Assembly: GCF_014904705.1 (NCBI RefSeq)
Contig: NZ_JACZCQ010000015.1
Coordinates: 41,846-105,845, forward strand
Source: Nisaea sediminum
GTDB lineage: Bacteria > Pseudomonadota > Alphaproteobacteria > Thalassobaculales > Thalassobaculaceae
Reading direction: 5' to 3'
DNA: 64,000 bases
The translations under genes and the position numbers were made by a program. Below are positions 55,462-64,000 of this stretch, in pieces. The notes under the pieces were generated by a model, which ran no database searches, was not told the origin of the DNA, and saw only the letters and a list, made by a program, of their open reading frames with translations. The stretch's first letter is position 1. Every line of letters starts with the position of its first letter.

Positions 55462-55884
55462 TCAGGCCACGGCCTTCGCCGCGAGCATTTCGTCCAGTTT
55501 TGCGGCCACGATGGCGCGGTCGGGGCCATTTTCACCGAAGATGAGAATTTCGAAACCGGACGTGTCGACGGGCAGTTCCAGCCCTTCGCGGACAAGCACC
55601 AGGGTCGGCACGCCGATACCGTGGGCAATGCCGAGCTCGTAATAGACATGCGGGCTCTGCGTGGTCACGACGGCGAGCATGACAGCGGATCTCTCGATCG
55701 CGCTCCAGATCGCCGACGACAGCCGGTCTCCATACTCGATGCTGTCCGAGCGGATGACGAGAAGACCTGTGTCGTGGATTGCAGGCTCGACCAAGCTGTC
55801 CCGCAGCTCATAGGAAAGCGGGTCGTGTGAGGTCACAATGAAACAGAGGCGTTGTCCGCCACTCGATCGGTCTTGGGTGTTCAT
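55462..55884 (-). CDS. TIR/deoxyribosyltransferase-like protein
   Basis: A 140-residue single-domain protein. [25 protein letters not shown] at the start, a central [21 protein letters not shown] and [24 protein letters not shown] near the end match the nucleotide-binding TIR-like/nucleoside deoxyribosyltransferase fold, with Glu83 of YYELG in the catalytic position. Some relatives cleave NAD+ in defence. No sensor or cyclase gene is next to it. The ATG at 55884 begins the domain; a frame to 56016 is unsupported. It is divergent from rpmI. Confidence 0.75.
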   Translation of the reverse strand: MNTQDRSSGGQRLCFIVTSHDPLSYELRDSLVEPAIHDTGLLVIRSDSIEYGDRLSSAIWSAIERSAVMLAVVTTQSPHVYYELGIAHGIGVPTLVLVREGLELPVDTSGFEILIFGENGPDRAIVAAKLDEMLAAKAVA

Positions 55885-55974
55885 GGCTTCACCACCAGAG
55901 TACGAGGGAGCGGTCCCGACCCCGAATATCTCACATCGGCGTCCCGCGGACAATTTTCCGCGCCGAGAGACCGC

Positions 55975-56003
55975 TTGATTCTCCCGCCGCCGCTCTGTAT
56001 AAA
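55975..56003 (+). promoter_or_regulatory. sigma-70 type promoter of rpmI-rplT
   Basis: TTGATT, 17-base spacer, TATAAA: close to consensus, about 97 bp before rpmI. The leader then holds a CCCC...GGGG hairpin with a GCGA tetraloop (56014-56034 area) that could serve L20 autoregulation. Confidence 0.75.
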
Positions 56004-56099
56004 CCCGCCTCCCCACGTGCGAACGCGGGGCAGCGCCGCGTCATGGCTTGTAGGGCATGCCTGGCCGGCAAGGGAAAACCGCCAAAAACGGAGATCGAA

Positions 56100-56297
56100 A
56101 TGCCCAAGATGAAGACCAAGAGCGGCGCCAAGAAGCGGTTCCGGCTCACCGGCAGCGGCAAGGTGCGGGGCAACGTCGCCTTCAAGCGTCACCAGCTGTC
56201 CAACAAATCCCAGAAGATGAAGCGCAAGGCCCGGGGGACGATGATCCTCTCCGACGCCGATGCACGCATCGTCAAACAGTTCCTTCCGTACGCTTAA
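56100..56297 (+). CDS. rpmI: 50S ribosomal protein L35
   Basis: A 65-residue basic protein, [21 protein letters not shown] onward, the usual L35 sequence and length. It binds 23S rRNA. The ATG at 56100 follows CGGAGATCGAA. It is 15 bp before rplT. infC, which commonly precedes it in bacteria, is not upstream here. Confidence 0.96.
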   Translation: MPKMKTKSGAKKRFRLTGSGKVRGNVAFKRHQLSNKSQKMKRKARGTMILSDADARIVKQFLPYA

Positions 56298-56312
56298 GAG
56301 AGGGCAGCAGAG

Positions 56313-56678
56313 ATGGCACGTGTAAAACGGGGCGTCACGGCTCACGCCCGCCACAAGAAGGTTACGGACAAGACCAAGGGGTATTACGGTCGCCGGAAGA
56401 ACGTCTTCCGCGTTGCCGTGCAGGCGATGGAGAAGGCGGCCCAGTACGCCTATCGCGACCGCCGCACCCGCAAGCGCGATTTCCGCGCGCTCTGGATCCA
56501 GCGCATCAACGCCGGTGTCCGCGCTCATGGCCTGACCTATTCCAAGTTCATGAACGGTCTGAAGAAGGCCGGTGTCGAGCTCGACCGCAAGGTGCTCTCG
56601 GATCTCGCGATCCACGAGCCGGCGGCGTTTAAGAGCCTGGTCGATCAAGCCCAGGCCGCGCTCGCAAAAGCCGACTAA
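56313..56678 (+). CDS. rplT: 50S ribosomal protein L20
   Basis: A 121-residue basic protein, [17 protein letters not shown] with the [19 protein letters not shown] block typical of L20. It is needed early in 50S assembly and in many bacteria represses its own operon. It is followed by a terminator-like hairpin before pheS. Confidence 0.97.
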   Translation: MARVKRGVTAHARHKKVTDKTKGYYGRRKNVFRVAVQAMEKAAQYAYRDRRTRKRDFRALWIQRINAGVRAHGLTYSKFMNGLKKAGVELDRKVLSDLAIHEPAAFKSLVDQAQAALAKAD

Positions 56679-56723
56679 TTCGGGGCGCCGGACATGTCCG
56701 GCAACCCATCGGTAAAAGAGTTG

Positions 56724-56760
56724 AAAAGGGGTCTGGCCTTTGCCGGGCCCCTTTTGCTTT
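56724..56760 (+). terminator. terminator or attenuator between rplT and pheS
   Basis: AAAAGGGG...CCCCTTTT stem with inner GGCC/GGCC pairing followed by GCTTT, 45 bp after rplT and 54 bp before pheS. It could end the ribosomal transcript or act as a pheST attenuator. Confidence 0.75.
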
Positions 56761-56813
56761 AAGGAACCCGCGCCGGATCGGAGCAGTCTCGCAAGCGAGG
56801 TAAGAAGAGGATC

Positions 56814-57890
56814 ATGCAGGACGTCGAAACACTGAGAGCGGAACTCGCCGCCGCCGTCGAAGGCGCTGGCGATCTGGCCGCGCTGGAAGAGCTTCGGGTC
56901 AGTGCGCTCGGCAAGAAGGGCCGCATCACCGGGCTGATGAAGCAGCTCGGCGGGCTCGATCCCGAGCAGCGCAAGGAAACCGGTCAGGCGCTGAACCGTC
57001 TGAAGGACGAGATCCAAGGCGCCATCGAGGCGCGCAAGACCGCCTTCGAGGATTCCGAGCTGAACGCGCGGCTCGCGGCCGAAAGGATTGACGTCTCGCT
57101 GCCGCCGCGTCCGGAAGAGGCGGGCCGTGTGCATCCGCTGACCCAGACCACCGAGGAGCTGGTCGCGATCTTCGCCGAGATGGGCTTCTCCGTCGCCGAG
57201 GGCCCGCATATCGAGAGCGATTACTATAACTTCACCGCGCTCAACATCCCGCCGGAGCATCCCGCCCGGCAGGAGCACGATACCTTCTACCTGCCGCCGG
57301 ACGAGAGCGGCACGCCGCGCGTGCTGCGCACCCATACCTCGCCGGTGCAGATCCGCACCATGGAAAGTAAGACCCCGCCGATCCGCGTGATTTGCCCAGG
57401 CCGCACCTTCCGCTCCGACCATGACGCGACGCACTCGCCGATGTTCCATCAGGTCGAGGGGCTGGTGATCGACAAGGCCACCCATATGGGCCACCTGAAG
57501 GGTTGCCTGATCGATTTCTGCCGCGCTTTCTTCGGCGTCGACGATCTGCCGGTCCGCTTCCGCCCGTCCTATTTCCCCTTCACCGAACCCTCGGCCGAGG
57601 TCGATATCGGCTGCACCCGCAAGGGCGGCGAGTTCAAGATCGGCGCCGGTGACGACTGGCTGGAGATCCTCGGCTGCGGCATGGTGCATCCGAAGGTGCT
57701 GCAATATTGCGGCATCGACCCGAACGAGTATCAGGGCTTCGCCTTCGGCATGGGGATCGAGCGTATCGCCATGCTGAAATACGGCATTCCGGACCTGCGC
57801 CCCTTCTATGACAGCGATATGCGCTGGCTGAAGCATTACGGCTTCATGCCGTTCGATGTTCCGTCTCTGGCCGGAGGCCTCAACCGATGA
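56814..57890 (+). CDS. pheS: phenylalanyl-tRNA synthetase alpha subunit
   Basis: A 358-residue class II synthetase subunit. N-terminal coiled coil (about 1-90), then motif 2 [40 protein letters not shown] and motif 3 [18 protein letters not shown]. It forms an alpha2-beta2 enzyme with PheT, whose ATG overlaps its stop codon by 4 bp. Confidence 0.97.
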   Translation: MQDVETLRAELAAAVEGAGDLAALEELRVSALGKKGRITGLMKQLGGLDPEQRKETGQALNRLKDEIQGAIEARKTAFEDSELNARLAAERIDVSLPPRPEEAGRVHPLTQTTEELVAIFAEMGFSVAEGPHIESDYYNFTALNIPPEHPARQEHDTFYLPPDESGTPRVLRTHTSPVQIRTMESKTPPIRVICPGRTFRSDHDATHSPMFHQVEGLVIDKATHMGHLKGCLIDFCRAFFGVDDLPVRFRPSYFPFTEPSAEVDIGCTRKGGEFKIGAGDDWLEILGCGMVHPKVLQYCGIDPNEYQGFAFGMGIERIAMLKYGIPDLRPFYDSDMRWLKHYGFMPFDVPSLAGGLNR

Positions 57891-60283
57891 AATTCACGCT
57901 GTCCTGGCTGAAAGAGCATCTCGAGACGGAAGCCAGCCTAGAGGAGATCTGCGACGCCCTGCCGATGCTGGGTCTTGAGGTCGAGGAACTGATCAATCCG
58001 GCGGAGAAGCTGGAGCCCTTCACCATCGCCTACGTGGTCGAGGCGGTGCAGCACCCGAATGCCGACCGGCTGCGCGTCTGCAAGGTCGATACCGGCAAGG
58101 AGATCATCCAGGTGGTCTGCGGCGCGCCGAACGCGCGCACCGGCATGAAGGGCGTCTTCGCGCCCTCCGGCAGCCATATCCCGGGTACCGGCGTGGACCT
58201 GAAGAAGGGTGTCATCCGCGGCGAGGAGAGCAACGGCATGCTTTGCTCCGAACGCGAGATGGGGCTCTCCGAGGATCATGACGGCATCATCGACCTTCCC
58301 GAAGACGCGCCGGTCGGGGCTTCCTTCGCGGAATATGCCGGGCTCGACGATCCGGTGATCGACATCGCCATCACCCCGGACCGGGCCGACTGTCTCGGAG
58401 TCCGCGGCATCGCCCGCGACCTCGCCGCCGCCGGTCTCGGCAAGCTGAAGCCGCTCGACATCCCCGAGGTGAAAGGCACCTTCACCAGTCCCATCCAGTG
58501 GGACGTGGACGTGCCGGAGCCGTCGCTGGTTCCTTACGTCGTCGGCCGCTATTTCAAGGGCGTGAAGAACGGTCCGAGCCCGAAATGGATGCAGGACCGG
58601 CTGACCGCGATCGGCCTGCGCCCGATCTCCGGCCTCGTCGACATCACCAACTACATGATGATGGATGTCGGCCGGCCGCTGCATGCCTATGACGCGGACA
58701 AGGTTTCGGGAGGCGCCATCCGGATCCGGCTATCGAAAGCGGGCGAGAGCTACGAGGCGCTCAACGAGAAGGTCTATACCTTCGAGGACGGCATGCTGGT
58801 GCTCGGCGACGAGCACGGCATCGACGACATGGCCGGCATCATGGGCGGCGAACGCACCGGTTGCACCGACGAGACGGTGAACATGTATCTCGAGGTCGCG
58901 ATCTTCGATCCGATCTCGGTCGCGATGACCGGGCGCAAGCAGAATGTGCTGAGCGACGCGCGCTACCGGTTCGAGCGCGGCCTCGATCCGACGGGCCCGA
59001 CCTGGGGCGTGCATCTCGCCTCGAAGCTGGTGCAGGAGATCTGCGGCGGCGAGATGAGCGAGCTCGTGGTGCACGGCCAGGAAGAGGACTGGAAGCGCAC
59101 CATCACGCTGCGCCATTCCCGCATCCGTTCCCTCGGCGGTATCGACATTCCCGAGGAGACGGCGAAGCGGATCCTGACCGATCTCGGCTTCGAGGTCTCC
59201 GGCAGCGGCGAGAGCATCAGCGCCGTCGTGCCGCCGTGGCGCCGCGATGTCGAGGGGGAGGCCTGCCTGGTCGAGGAGATCCTCCGGATCAACGGCTATG
59301 ACGAGATCCCGGTGGTCTCGATGGAAACCGGCCATGTGGTTCCGGAGCCGGCGCTCTCCAAGGAGCAGGTCCGCGAGGGCCGGGCGAAGCGCGTGCTCTC
59401 TTCCCGCGGCATGCTGGAGGCGGTGACCTTCTCCTTCCTCTCGCGCTCCGAGGCCGAGCTGTTCGGTGGCGGCGCGGCGGAACTGACGCTGGTCAACCCG
59501 ATCTCCAGCGAGCTCGACGTAATGCGTCCGTCGATCCTGCCGAACCTGCTCGCGGCCGCGGCGCGGAACGCGAATGTGGGCAACGGCGACGCGACGCTCT
59601 TCGAGGTCGGCCCGCAATATGCGGACGCGACACCGAAGGGCCAGTCCAAGGTGATCGCGGGCATCCGTGTCGGCCGCACCGGCCCGAAGGACTGGGCCGC
59701 TTCGACCCGGCCGGTGGATGCCTTCGACGCAAAGGCGGACGTCGTCGCGCTGCTCGAGGCGCTGGATGCGCCGGCGGGCAATCTTCAGGTCTCGACCGAT
59801 GCGCCGGACTGGTATCACCCGGGTCGCTCCGGTGCGCTCCGCCTCGGCCCGAACGTGCTGGCCTTCTTCGGCGAGCTGCATCCGAAGGTGCTGAGAGAGA
59901 TGGATGTGAGGGGCCCGGCGGTGGCCTTCGAGGTCTTCCTCGAGAAGGTGCCGGTGCCGAAATCCAAGGGTGCGGCGAAGAGTTTCCTCAAGCTCTCCCC
60001 GTTCCAGCCGCTGACCCGCGACTTCGCCTTCGTGGTGGAGAAGGACGTGCCGGCGGACAAGCTGGTGCGTGCCGCGGCCGGAGCGGACAAGGCGTTGATC
60101 TCCGGCGTGCGTCTGTTCGACGAGTATCAGGGCAAGGGGCTTGGGGAGAACGAGAAGTCGCTCGCCATCCAGGTCACCCTGCAGCCGGTCGACGCGACCC
60201 TGACGGACGAGCAGATCGAGGCCGTCGGCCAGAAGATCGTCGCCCAGGTCGAGAAGGCCGTCGGGGGCCGGATCCGGGGGTAG
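57887..60283 (+). CDS. pheT: phenylalanyl-tRNA synthetase beta subunit
   Basis: A 798-residue subunit. N-terminal [15 protein letters not shown], tRNA-binding EMAP domain ([20 protein letters not shown]), B3/4 editing domain ([17 protein letters not shown]), B5 region and the C-terminal ferredoxin-like anticodon-binding domain ([19 protein letters not shown]). All expected parts are present. A strong terminator follows. Confidence 0.97.
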   Translation: MKFTLSWLKEHLETEASLEEICDALPMLGLEVEELINPAEKLEPFTIAYVVEAVQHPNADRLRVCKVDTGKEIIQVVCGAPNARTGMKGVFAPSGSHIPGTGVDLKKGVIRGEESNGMLCSEREMGLSEDHDGIIDLPEDAPVGASFAEYAGLDDPVIDIAITPDRADCLGVRGIARDLAAAGLGKLKPLDIPEVKGTFTSPIQWDVDVPEPSLVPYVVGRYFKGVKNGPSPKWMQDRLTAIGLRPISGLVDITNYMMMDVGRPLHAYDADKVSGGAIRIRLSKAGESYEALNEKVYTFEDGMLVLGDEHGIDDMAGIMGGERTGCTDETVNMYLEVAIFDPISVAMTGRKQNVLSDARYRFERGLDPTGPTWGVHLASKLVQEICGGEMSELVVHGQEEDWKRTITLRHSRIRSLGGIDIPEETAKRILTDLGFEVSGSGESISAVVPPWRRDVEGEACLVEEILRINGYDEIPVVSMETGHVVPEPALSKEQVREGRAKRVLSSRGMLEAVTFSFLSRSEAELFGGGAAELTLVNPISSELDVMRPSILPNLLAAAARNANVGNGDATLFEVGPQYADATPKGQSKVIAGIRVGRTGPKDWAASTRPVDAFDAKADVVALLEALDAPAGNLQVSTDAPDWYHPGRSGALRLGPNVLAFFGELHPKVLREMDVRGPAVAFEVFLEKVPVPKSKGAAKSFLKLSPFQPLTRDFAFVVEKDVPADKLVRAAAGADKALISGVRLFDEYQGKGLGENEKSLAIQVTLQPVDATLTDEQIEAVGQKIVAQVEKAVGGRIRG

Positions 60284-60304
60284 GACGGATCGAGGTATCA
60301 GAAC

Positions 60305-60335
60305 GGGCCGGGCATTTGCCCGGCCTTTATTATTT
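60305..60335 (+). terminator. rho-independent terminator of pheST
   Basis: GGCCGGGC-ATTT-GCCCGGCC stem followed by TTTATTATTT, 22 bp after the pheT stop. Confidence 0.88.
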
Positions 60336-60340
60336 GGTCA

Positions 60341-60423
60341 CGTCATCCCGGCCGAAGAGCCGGGACCTTGTCGAACGAAGAGTTGCACCTTTTGAAAGGT
60401 CCCGGAGCAGGTCCGGGATGACG
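60341..60423. repeat. palindromic intergenic repeat, copy 4
   Basis: Starts CGTCATCCCGGCC, ends CCGGGATGACG, with inner arms GAGCCGGGACC and GGTCCCGGAGC. It sits between the pheST terminator and the first paralogue gene. Confidence 0.8.
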
Positions 60424-60443
60424 TCCATGTAGAGGTTGGTTCT

Positions 60444-60941
60444 TCAGACCGACGCCTGCAGCTCCATGGCGGAATAATCCGGTTTCGCCCGGGTCGGACC
60501 CTTGGCGCGGACACCGCCGGAGAAAAGAGCGGTCTCCAGCATGCGCTCGCATTTGCGCAGGAATTCCTTCGGGGCTTTGTAACGGATCGCGCCGGCGAGC
60601 TGCGCGCGGGCTTCGCGGATCTTCATCGCGCGCCGCTCGATCTCGTCTTCGAGGCCGGCCTCGATCGCGGCCCTCGCGGCGACGGAGGTCGCCTTCATGA
60701 AGGCCTGCAACATCAGCGCGTCGATCGCGGCGTTGGTTTCCTCGGTATAATCTTTTGGCAGTTTCGCGTTCCGGATCGCTTCCTTGAGGCTTTTGGCCGA
60801 AGCTTCGCAGCGGTCCATGTGACCGTGCTCGGCGCGCTGTTTGATCCGGGATAGGGCACCATTGACCGCTGGCGCCAGTGCGTGAATCCGGCTGAGCGCC
60901 GCGTCGTCCTCGACCGTTCTGGTCTCCGTCTGTCCGAACAT
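60444..60941 (-). CDS. unknown family, paralogue A of three
   Basis: A 165-residue, largely helical, charged, cytoplasmic protein of no family I recognise. Shared family blocks are DRCEASAKSLKEAI, NAKLPKDY, AIDALMLQAFMKAT, IREARAQLAGAIRYKAPKEF, KCERMLETAL and GGVRAKGPTRAKP. The ATG at 60941 has GGAGGG six bases upstream and gives an MFG start like paralogue C. It has no tail after AKPDYSAMELQASV. Codon use is typical of the chromosome. Confidence 0.72.
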   Translation of the reverse strand: MFGQTETRTVEDDAALSRIHALAPAVNGALSRIKQRAEHGHMDRCEASAKSLKEAIRNAKLPKDYTEETNAAIDALMLQAFMKATSVAARAAIEAGLEDEIERRAMKIREARAQLAGAIRYKAPKEFLRKCERMLETALFSGGVRAKGPTRAKPDYSAMELQASV

Positions 60942-61121
60942 CTGCATCCCTCCAACTTTCTGTTGATGGTGCATGGTTAACGATACGTAAATATTAAAAT
61001 GCTTTTTATATAATTACCAGAGAAAAATGGAGACGTGTCTGGCATTCGAAACACGGGTCGGCACACAGCCTGGACGGTCAGGTTTCCCCCGTCGCGTCTC
61101 GACCGGAATCCAGCGGGCCGA

Positions 61122-61646
61122 TCACGCTTCGGAAGGGGTGCCCGTAGACGCTTCCGTCTCGTCCCCATCTGTCGGCGTGTCGAGCGGCTTGGCCTTGGTC
61201 GGGCCCTTTGCCTTCACGCCGCCGGTGAGCAAGGCGGTCTCGATCATGCGTTCGCATTTTAGCTGAAACTCGCGCGGCGCCTTGTATTTCATAGCGCCTC
61301 GGAGATTTTCCCGTGCTTCCCGGATGCAATCCGCCCGGGAATCTTGGTCGTCTTTCATCGCTGCGTCGATCGCGGCCTTCGCCGCGATGTCGGTCGCTTT
61401 CATGAACGCGTGCAGCATGAGGGCATCAATGGCGCGGCGGCTTTCGTCGCAGAATTTCCGCGGAAGTTTCGGATTCTTGAGCACCTCCGCCAAGCGACCG
61501 GTCGCAGCCTCGCAACGTACCGTCGCGCCGATGTCGGCGAGCTTGTTGAGCCGCATAATCGCGCTCTCGATCGAGAGTGTCATTTCGATTATCCGGCGTT
61601 TTTCTGTTTCATCCCCAGGATCTATTTTTTGGTCAAATCCAACCAT
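61122..61646 (-). CDS. unknown family, paralogue B of three
   Basis: A 174-residue paralogue of the flanking genes. Shared blocks are RCEAATGRLAEVLKNPKLPRKF, AIDALMLHAFMKATDIAAKAAIDA, IREARENLRGAMKYKAPREF, KCERMIETALLTGGVKAKGPTKAKPLDT; the C-terminus is an acidic DGDETEASTGTPSEA. The ribosome binding site is weak. Its upstream DNA is AT-rich. The DNA coding for the VKAKGPTKAKPLD part is nearly the same as in paralogue C, so the duplication is not ancient or is maintained by conversion. Confidence 0.72.
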   Translation of the reverse strand: MVGFDQKIDPGDETEKRRIIEMTLSIESAIMRLNKLADIGATVRCEAATGRLAEVLKNPKLPRKFCDESRRAIDALMLHAFMKATDIAAKAAIDAAMKDDQDSRADCIREARENLRGAMKYKAPREFQLKCERMIETALLTGGVKAKGPTKAKPLDTPTDGDETEASTGTPSEA

Positions 61647-61963
61647 GAGTCAGCCCATGTGTTGTTTTGAGGTTTGTCTTCCGTATTTCAATTTATATTG
61701 TAGCAGAATTTCAAAAATAGTCCAGATCGGCGAAGAATTTATTTGCTGTATGCAAGTAAGACTTGAAAGTGACGCGCTTTGTTGATGGATGTTCGATTCC
61801 AGGCGGGTTGCGGGCCGAACCGGTCCACGATTACCGGTGGCGCCGCAACGGACCATGGTGGCAAACCGGGATGCCTGCCGGCGCGGCGCGGTTTCGGCGA
61901 AATGGCCGCAAGAAGAGGATAGAAGCAGCCGGGCAATTCGCGGCGACGTGGAAGGGCGTCGCG
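61647..61963. other. spacer between paralogues B and C
   Basis: 317 bp, AT-rich in the first 130 bp and GC-rich after. No convincing gene. A GTTCGATTCC string near 61792 looks like a tRNA T-arm, but no tRNA fold surrounds it. Confidence 0.5.
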
Positions 61964-62569
61964 CTAGGCGCCGACCGGCTTCTCGTAATCGTGCAGTGGC
62001 TTGACCTTGGATTCCCCGGCCTTCACCGGTTCCTTCGCCTTGTTCGGAGGAGGCGGGGCGGTGTCGGCCGGCTTCGCCTTGTTTTCGACCTTCGGCGCAG
62101 TATCGAGCGGCTTGGCCTTGGTCGGGCCTTTCGCCTTTACGCCGCCGGACATCAAGGCAACCTCCAGCATGCGCTCGCACTGCAGCTTGAAATCCTGCGG
62201 CGCCTTGTACTTCATCGCGCCGGAAAGCTTTTCACGCGCCTCCTTGATCTTGGCGGAGCGGGTCTCAAGATCGTCCGCCTTGCCGGCATCGATCGCCGCC
62301 TTGGACGCGAGTGCCGTCGCCTTCATGAAGGCATGCAGCATCAGCCGGTCGACGCCGTCGCGTGCCTGCTTGGCATAGTCTTTCGGAAGCTTCGGATTCT
62401 TCAGCGCTTCGGTGAGACGCTTGGCGCCGGCCTCGCAGCGGTCGGTCAGACCCGCTTCGGCCTGCTTCTTCATCTGAACAAGCGCGCCTTCGATCGACAC
62501 CTTCATGGCTTCGATCCGGCGCTGTTCAGCTTCCTCCTCGGCGGTCTTTTCTTTCCCGAACCCGAACAT
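61964..62569 (-). CDS. unknown family, paralogue C of three
   Basis: A 201-residue paralogue with the longest tail. Core: MFGFGKEKTAEEEAEQRRIE, DRCEAGAKRLTEALKNPKLP, RLMLHAFMKATALASKAAIDA, IKEAREKLSGAMKYKAPQDF, QCERMLEVALMSGGVKAKGP. After TKAKPLDTAPK comes a Lys/Pro/Ala-rich low-complexity tail (about 150-201). The ATG follows GGCGAGGAGC. It is probably the first of the three to be transcribed if they share a promoter, but the wide AT-rich gaps suggest separate promoters. Confidence 0.74.
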   Translation of the reverse strand: MFGFGKEKTAEEEAEQRRIEAMKVSIEGALVQMKKQAEAGLTDRCEAGAKRLTEALKNPKLPKDYAKQARDGVDRLMLHAFMKATALASKAAIDAGKADDLETRSAKIKEAREKLSGAMKYKAPQDFKLQCERMLEVALMSGGVKAKGPTKAKPLDTAPKVENKAKPADTAPPPPNKAKEPVKAGESKVKPLHDYEKPVGA

Positions 62570-63008
62570 CTACAGCTCCTCGCCTAAAATGATGACGGAA
62601 TCGCATATTGTTTCATCAATATGATAGTGGATTTATTAAGAAAAGCTATAGAAAAGGATTGTAAGTCATTGAGCCTTTTTGCCAATTTTAAATCGCATTT
62701 AAGCTATTGTTGCGCGAATATTGGCAAATGAATGGTTAATTTTTGACGTCGGGGAGTGTTAGGGGTTGGCGCGCGGTGTCCGTCAAATACCGTCTGCTCG
62801 CCGCGGCCGGGAATTTTCCGCTCGCACATGACCTTCGGCGGACGCGCAACGGTTCCACTCGATGGAGAAACCGCGTTGGTAGCAGGGAAAGGCGCGTTGG
62901 ACCGCCTTATGCCCGGTGGCGTGCCCTAATTCCCTGATTCCAAACCGACTTCCCGCCCGGATAGTACTTGCGTATTCTCGCGGTCCTTTGGGATTGGGGG
63001 GGGGTAGA
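62570..63008. other. AT-rich spacer between paralogue C and the recombinase
   Basis: About 440 bp between divergent genes; strongly AT-rich from 62,590 to 62,750 and then GC-rich. It probably holds the promoter of paralogue C. A GGGGGGGGG run ends before the recombinase ATG and serves as its ribosome binding site region. No gene seen. Confidence 0.5.
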
Positions 63009-63914
63009 ATGAAACTCTCGCATGCCTGCGAGCGCTTTCTAGAGCATTGTCGTCTGGAGAAGGGCCTCAGCGAACACACGCTCCGGGCCTATCGCACCGA
63101 TCTCGCGGAGTTCAGGAAGTGGCTGCGCGAAGATCCCGCGCTGACCGAAGTCGCGCCCGAACGGCTGCAGGCCTTTCTTGCCCATATGCGCGATGCGAGA
63201 GGGCTGAAATCGACGACGGTAAAGCGCAGGTTCGCGGCACTGAAGGTGCTGTACGCCTATTTCGAACGTCAGGAAATCGTCGACGATAACCCGTTTCGCC
63301 GCTTTCAGCTCGCGCTTCGTCTCGGCCGGAGGTTGCCGCGCAATCTCAGCAAGGGGGAGCTCGGGGAGCTGACGGCGGATATTGCGGTGTCCGTTGCGAA
63401 GCGGCCGAAATCCGCCGAGGCACACAAGCGCGCAACGGTGGATCTCGCGATAGGCCTGATCCTGGTTACCGGCATTCGCGTCGGCGAACTCTGCGCCATA
63501 GAGCTTCCCGACATCGATCTTGAGGACGCATCGATCCGGATCCGCGGGAAGGGCAACCGCGAACGCAGGGTGTTCCTCGTCGGCGAGGAGATCTGCGCCG
63601 GCGTCGCCGCTTATCTGAAAGAGCGGGAGGCGCGGCCTCTGGCCCTGGGACACGCGGTTTTCCTTGTAAATGCCCGCGGCGGCCCGGCAGCACCGGGCCA
63701 TATCCGTTCCCTCCTGAAAGAGAAGGCAGACGCGCTCGGACTGCCGAGACGGATTACTCCGCACATGCTCCGCCATACCGCAGCGACCGAGTATCTGGAG
63801 AAGGGGGTCGATATCCGCTACGTGCAGCGGCTCCTGGGACACGCCTCGATCGCAACGACGGAGATTTACGCGGCGGCCACGGACGAGGGGTTGAGGAGAG
63901 CTTTGATGCGATAA
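63009..63914 (+). CDS. tyrosine recombinase, XerC/XerD-type integrase
   Basis: A 301-residue site-specific recombinase. N-terminal SAM-like core-binding domain (about 1-95: FLEHCRLEKGLSEHTLRAYRTDLAEF) and C-terminal catalytic domain with Arg157 (GIRVGEL), Lys181 (RGKGNRE), His252 and Arg255 (HMLRHT), His278 (LLGHA) and Tyr287 (EIYAAA). All are present, so it should be active. The ATG at 63009 begins the domain. It is not next to obvious phage genes and differs from a housekeeping XerC in its spread-out central region, so a role in a small mobile element is possible. Confidence 0.88.
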   Translation: MKLSHACERFLEHCRLEKGLSEHTLRAYRTDLAEFRKWLREDPALTEVAPERLQAFLAHMRDARGLKSTTVKRRFAALKVLYAYFERQEIVDDNPFRRFQLALRLGRRLPRNLSKGELGELTADIAVSVAKRPKSAEAHKRATVDLAIGLILVTGIRVGELCAIELPDIDLEDASIRIRGKGNRERRVFLVGEEICAGVAAYLKEREARPLALGHAVFLVNARGGPAAPGHIRSLLKEKADALGLPRRITPHMLRHTAATEYLEKGVDIRYVQRLLGHASIATTEIYAAATDEGLRRALMR

Positions 63915-64000
63915 CTAGGAATTATTCATGCCATTTGTTCTTTCCGTTGGCGTAAGTCTTCCCGATTATTCCGCGAGTAATTCATATGTAAAAAACTTGT
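63915..64000. other. AT-rich tail after the recombinase
   Basis: 86 bp to the window edge, AT-rich; no gene or clear terminator seen. An attachment site could lie here, as is common next to integrase genes, but none can be identified from this short piece. Confidence 0.3.

Noticed and set aside
55881..57836. 651-codon minus-strand open frame
   Set aside because: Antisense to rpmI, rplT and pheS, which are certain genes.
61780..61830. tRNA-like T-arm string GTTCGATTCC
   Set aside because: No acceptor, D or anticodon stems can be placed around it and no CCA end follows.
1..64000. CRISPR arrays, rRNA and tRNA genes
   Set aside because: No regularly spaced direct repeats with unique spacers were seen and no rRNA or complete tRNA sequence was recognised.

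Overview
The window is a GC-rich stretch of bacterial chromosome, most likely from an alphaproteobacterium of the Rhodospirillales type. The evidence is a C4-pathway 5-aminolevulinate synthase, a class I lysyl-tRNA synthetase, a DUF3369 HD-GYP regulator next to a multi-PAS kinase, and FNR/FixK-type and Zur-type operator sequences. The genus is not resolved. Coding density is high, and most predicted starts have a purine-rich ribosome binding site.

Layout. 1-5.3 kb: a minus-strand amino-acid catabolism group (Orn/Lys/Arg decarboxylase cut by the window edge, nitrilase-fold amidohydrolase, GABA-type aminotransferase) and a VOC protein. 5.4-10.6 kb: a small unknown gene, a 1102-residue transglutaminase-DUF2126 protein and a facing zinc-ribbon metallopeptidase. 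11-17.8 kb: an unusual accessory block behind an AT-rich control region, holding a protein with a C-terminal Hint (hedgehog/intein) domain, an Asp-box beta-propeller, an MFS transporter and a second propeller-like protein. 17.8-27.3 kb: NDP-forming acyl-CoA synthetase, TPR/SPINDLY-type O-GlcNAc transferase, HD-GYP response regulator and PAS histidine kinase. 27.5-32.2 kb: a complete branched-chain amino acid type ABC importer operon. 32.3-44.9 kb: hemA and leuA divergent, a DASS carrier, a phosphatase, EamA and LysE exporters, a coupled cyclase-Lrp pair and a DinG/XPD-type Fe-S helicase.

44.8-46.1 kb holds the most striking object. A roughly 1.29-kb AT-rich island sits exactly in the 3' end of the helicase gene. 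It is bounded by 22-bp direct repeats with one mismatch and carries a single PIN-domain (DUF4935-like) gene. The native helicase tail (25 codons and stop) is still readable on the far side. The island encodes no recombinase.

46.3-60.3 kb: LhgO-type oxidase, a COG0523 GTPase with a Zur-like box, a flavin monooxygenase, a YHYH mini-protein, ompW behind FNR-type boxes, class I LysRS, a PAS protein, a Bcr/CflA exporter, a TIR/deoxyribosyltransferase-like protein and rpmI-rplT-pheS-pheT. 60.4-64 kb: three consecutive paralogues of a family I do not recognise, separated by AT-rich spacers, then a XerC-type tyrosine recombinase.

A family of roughly 60-90 bp palindromic intergenic repeats with CGTCATCCC termini occurs at four places (32.2, 40.2, 46.2 and 60.3 kb). 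No tRNA, rRNA or CRISPR was found. Functions are read from motifs and family knowledge; no database search was run.
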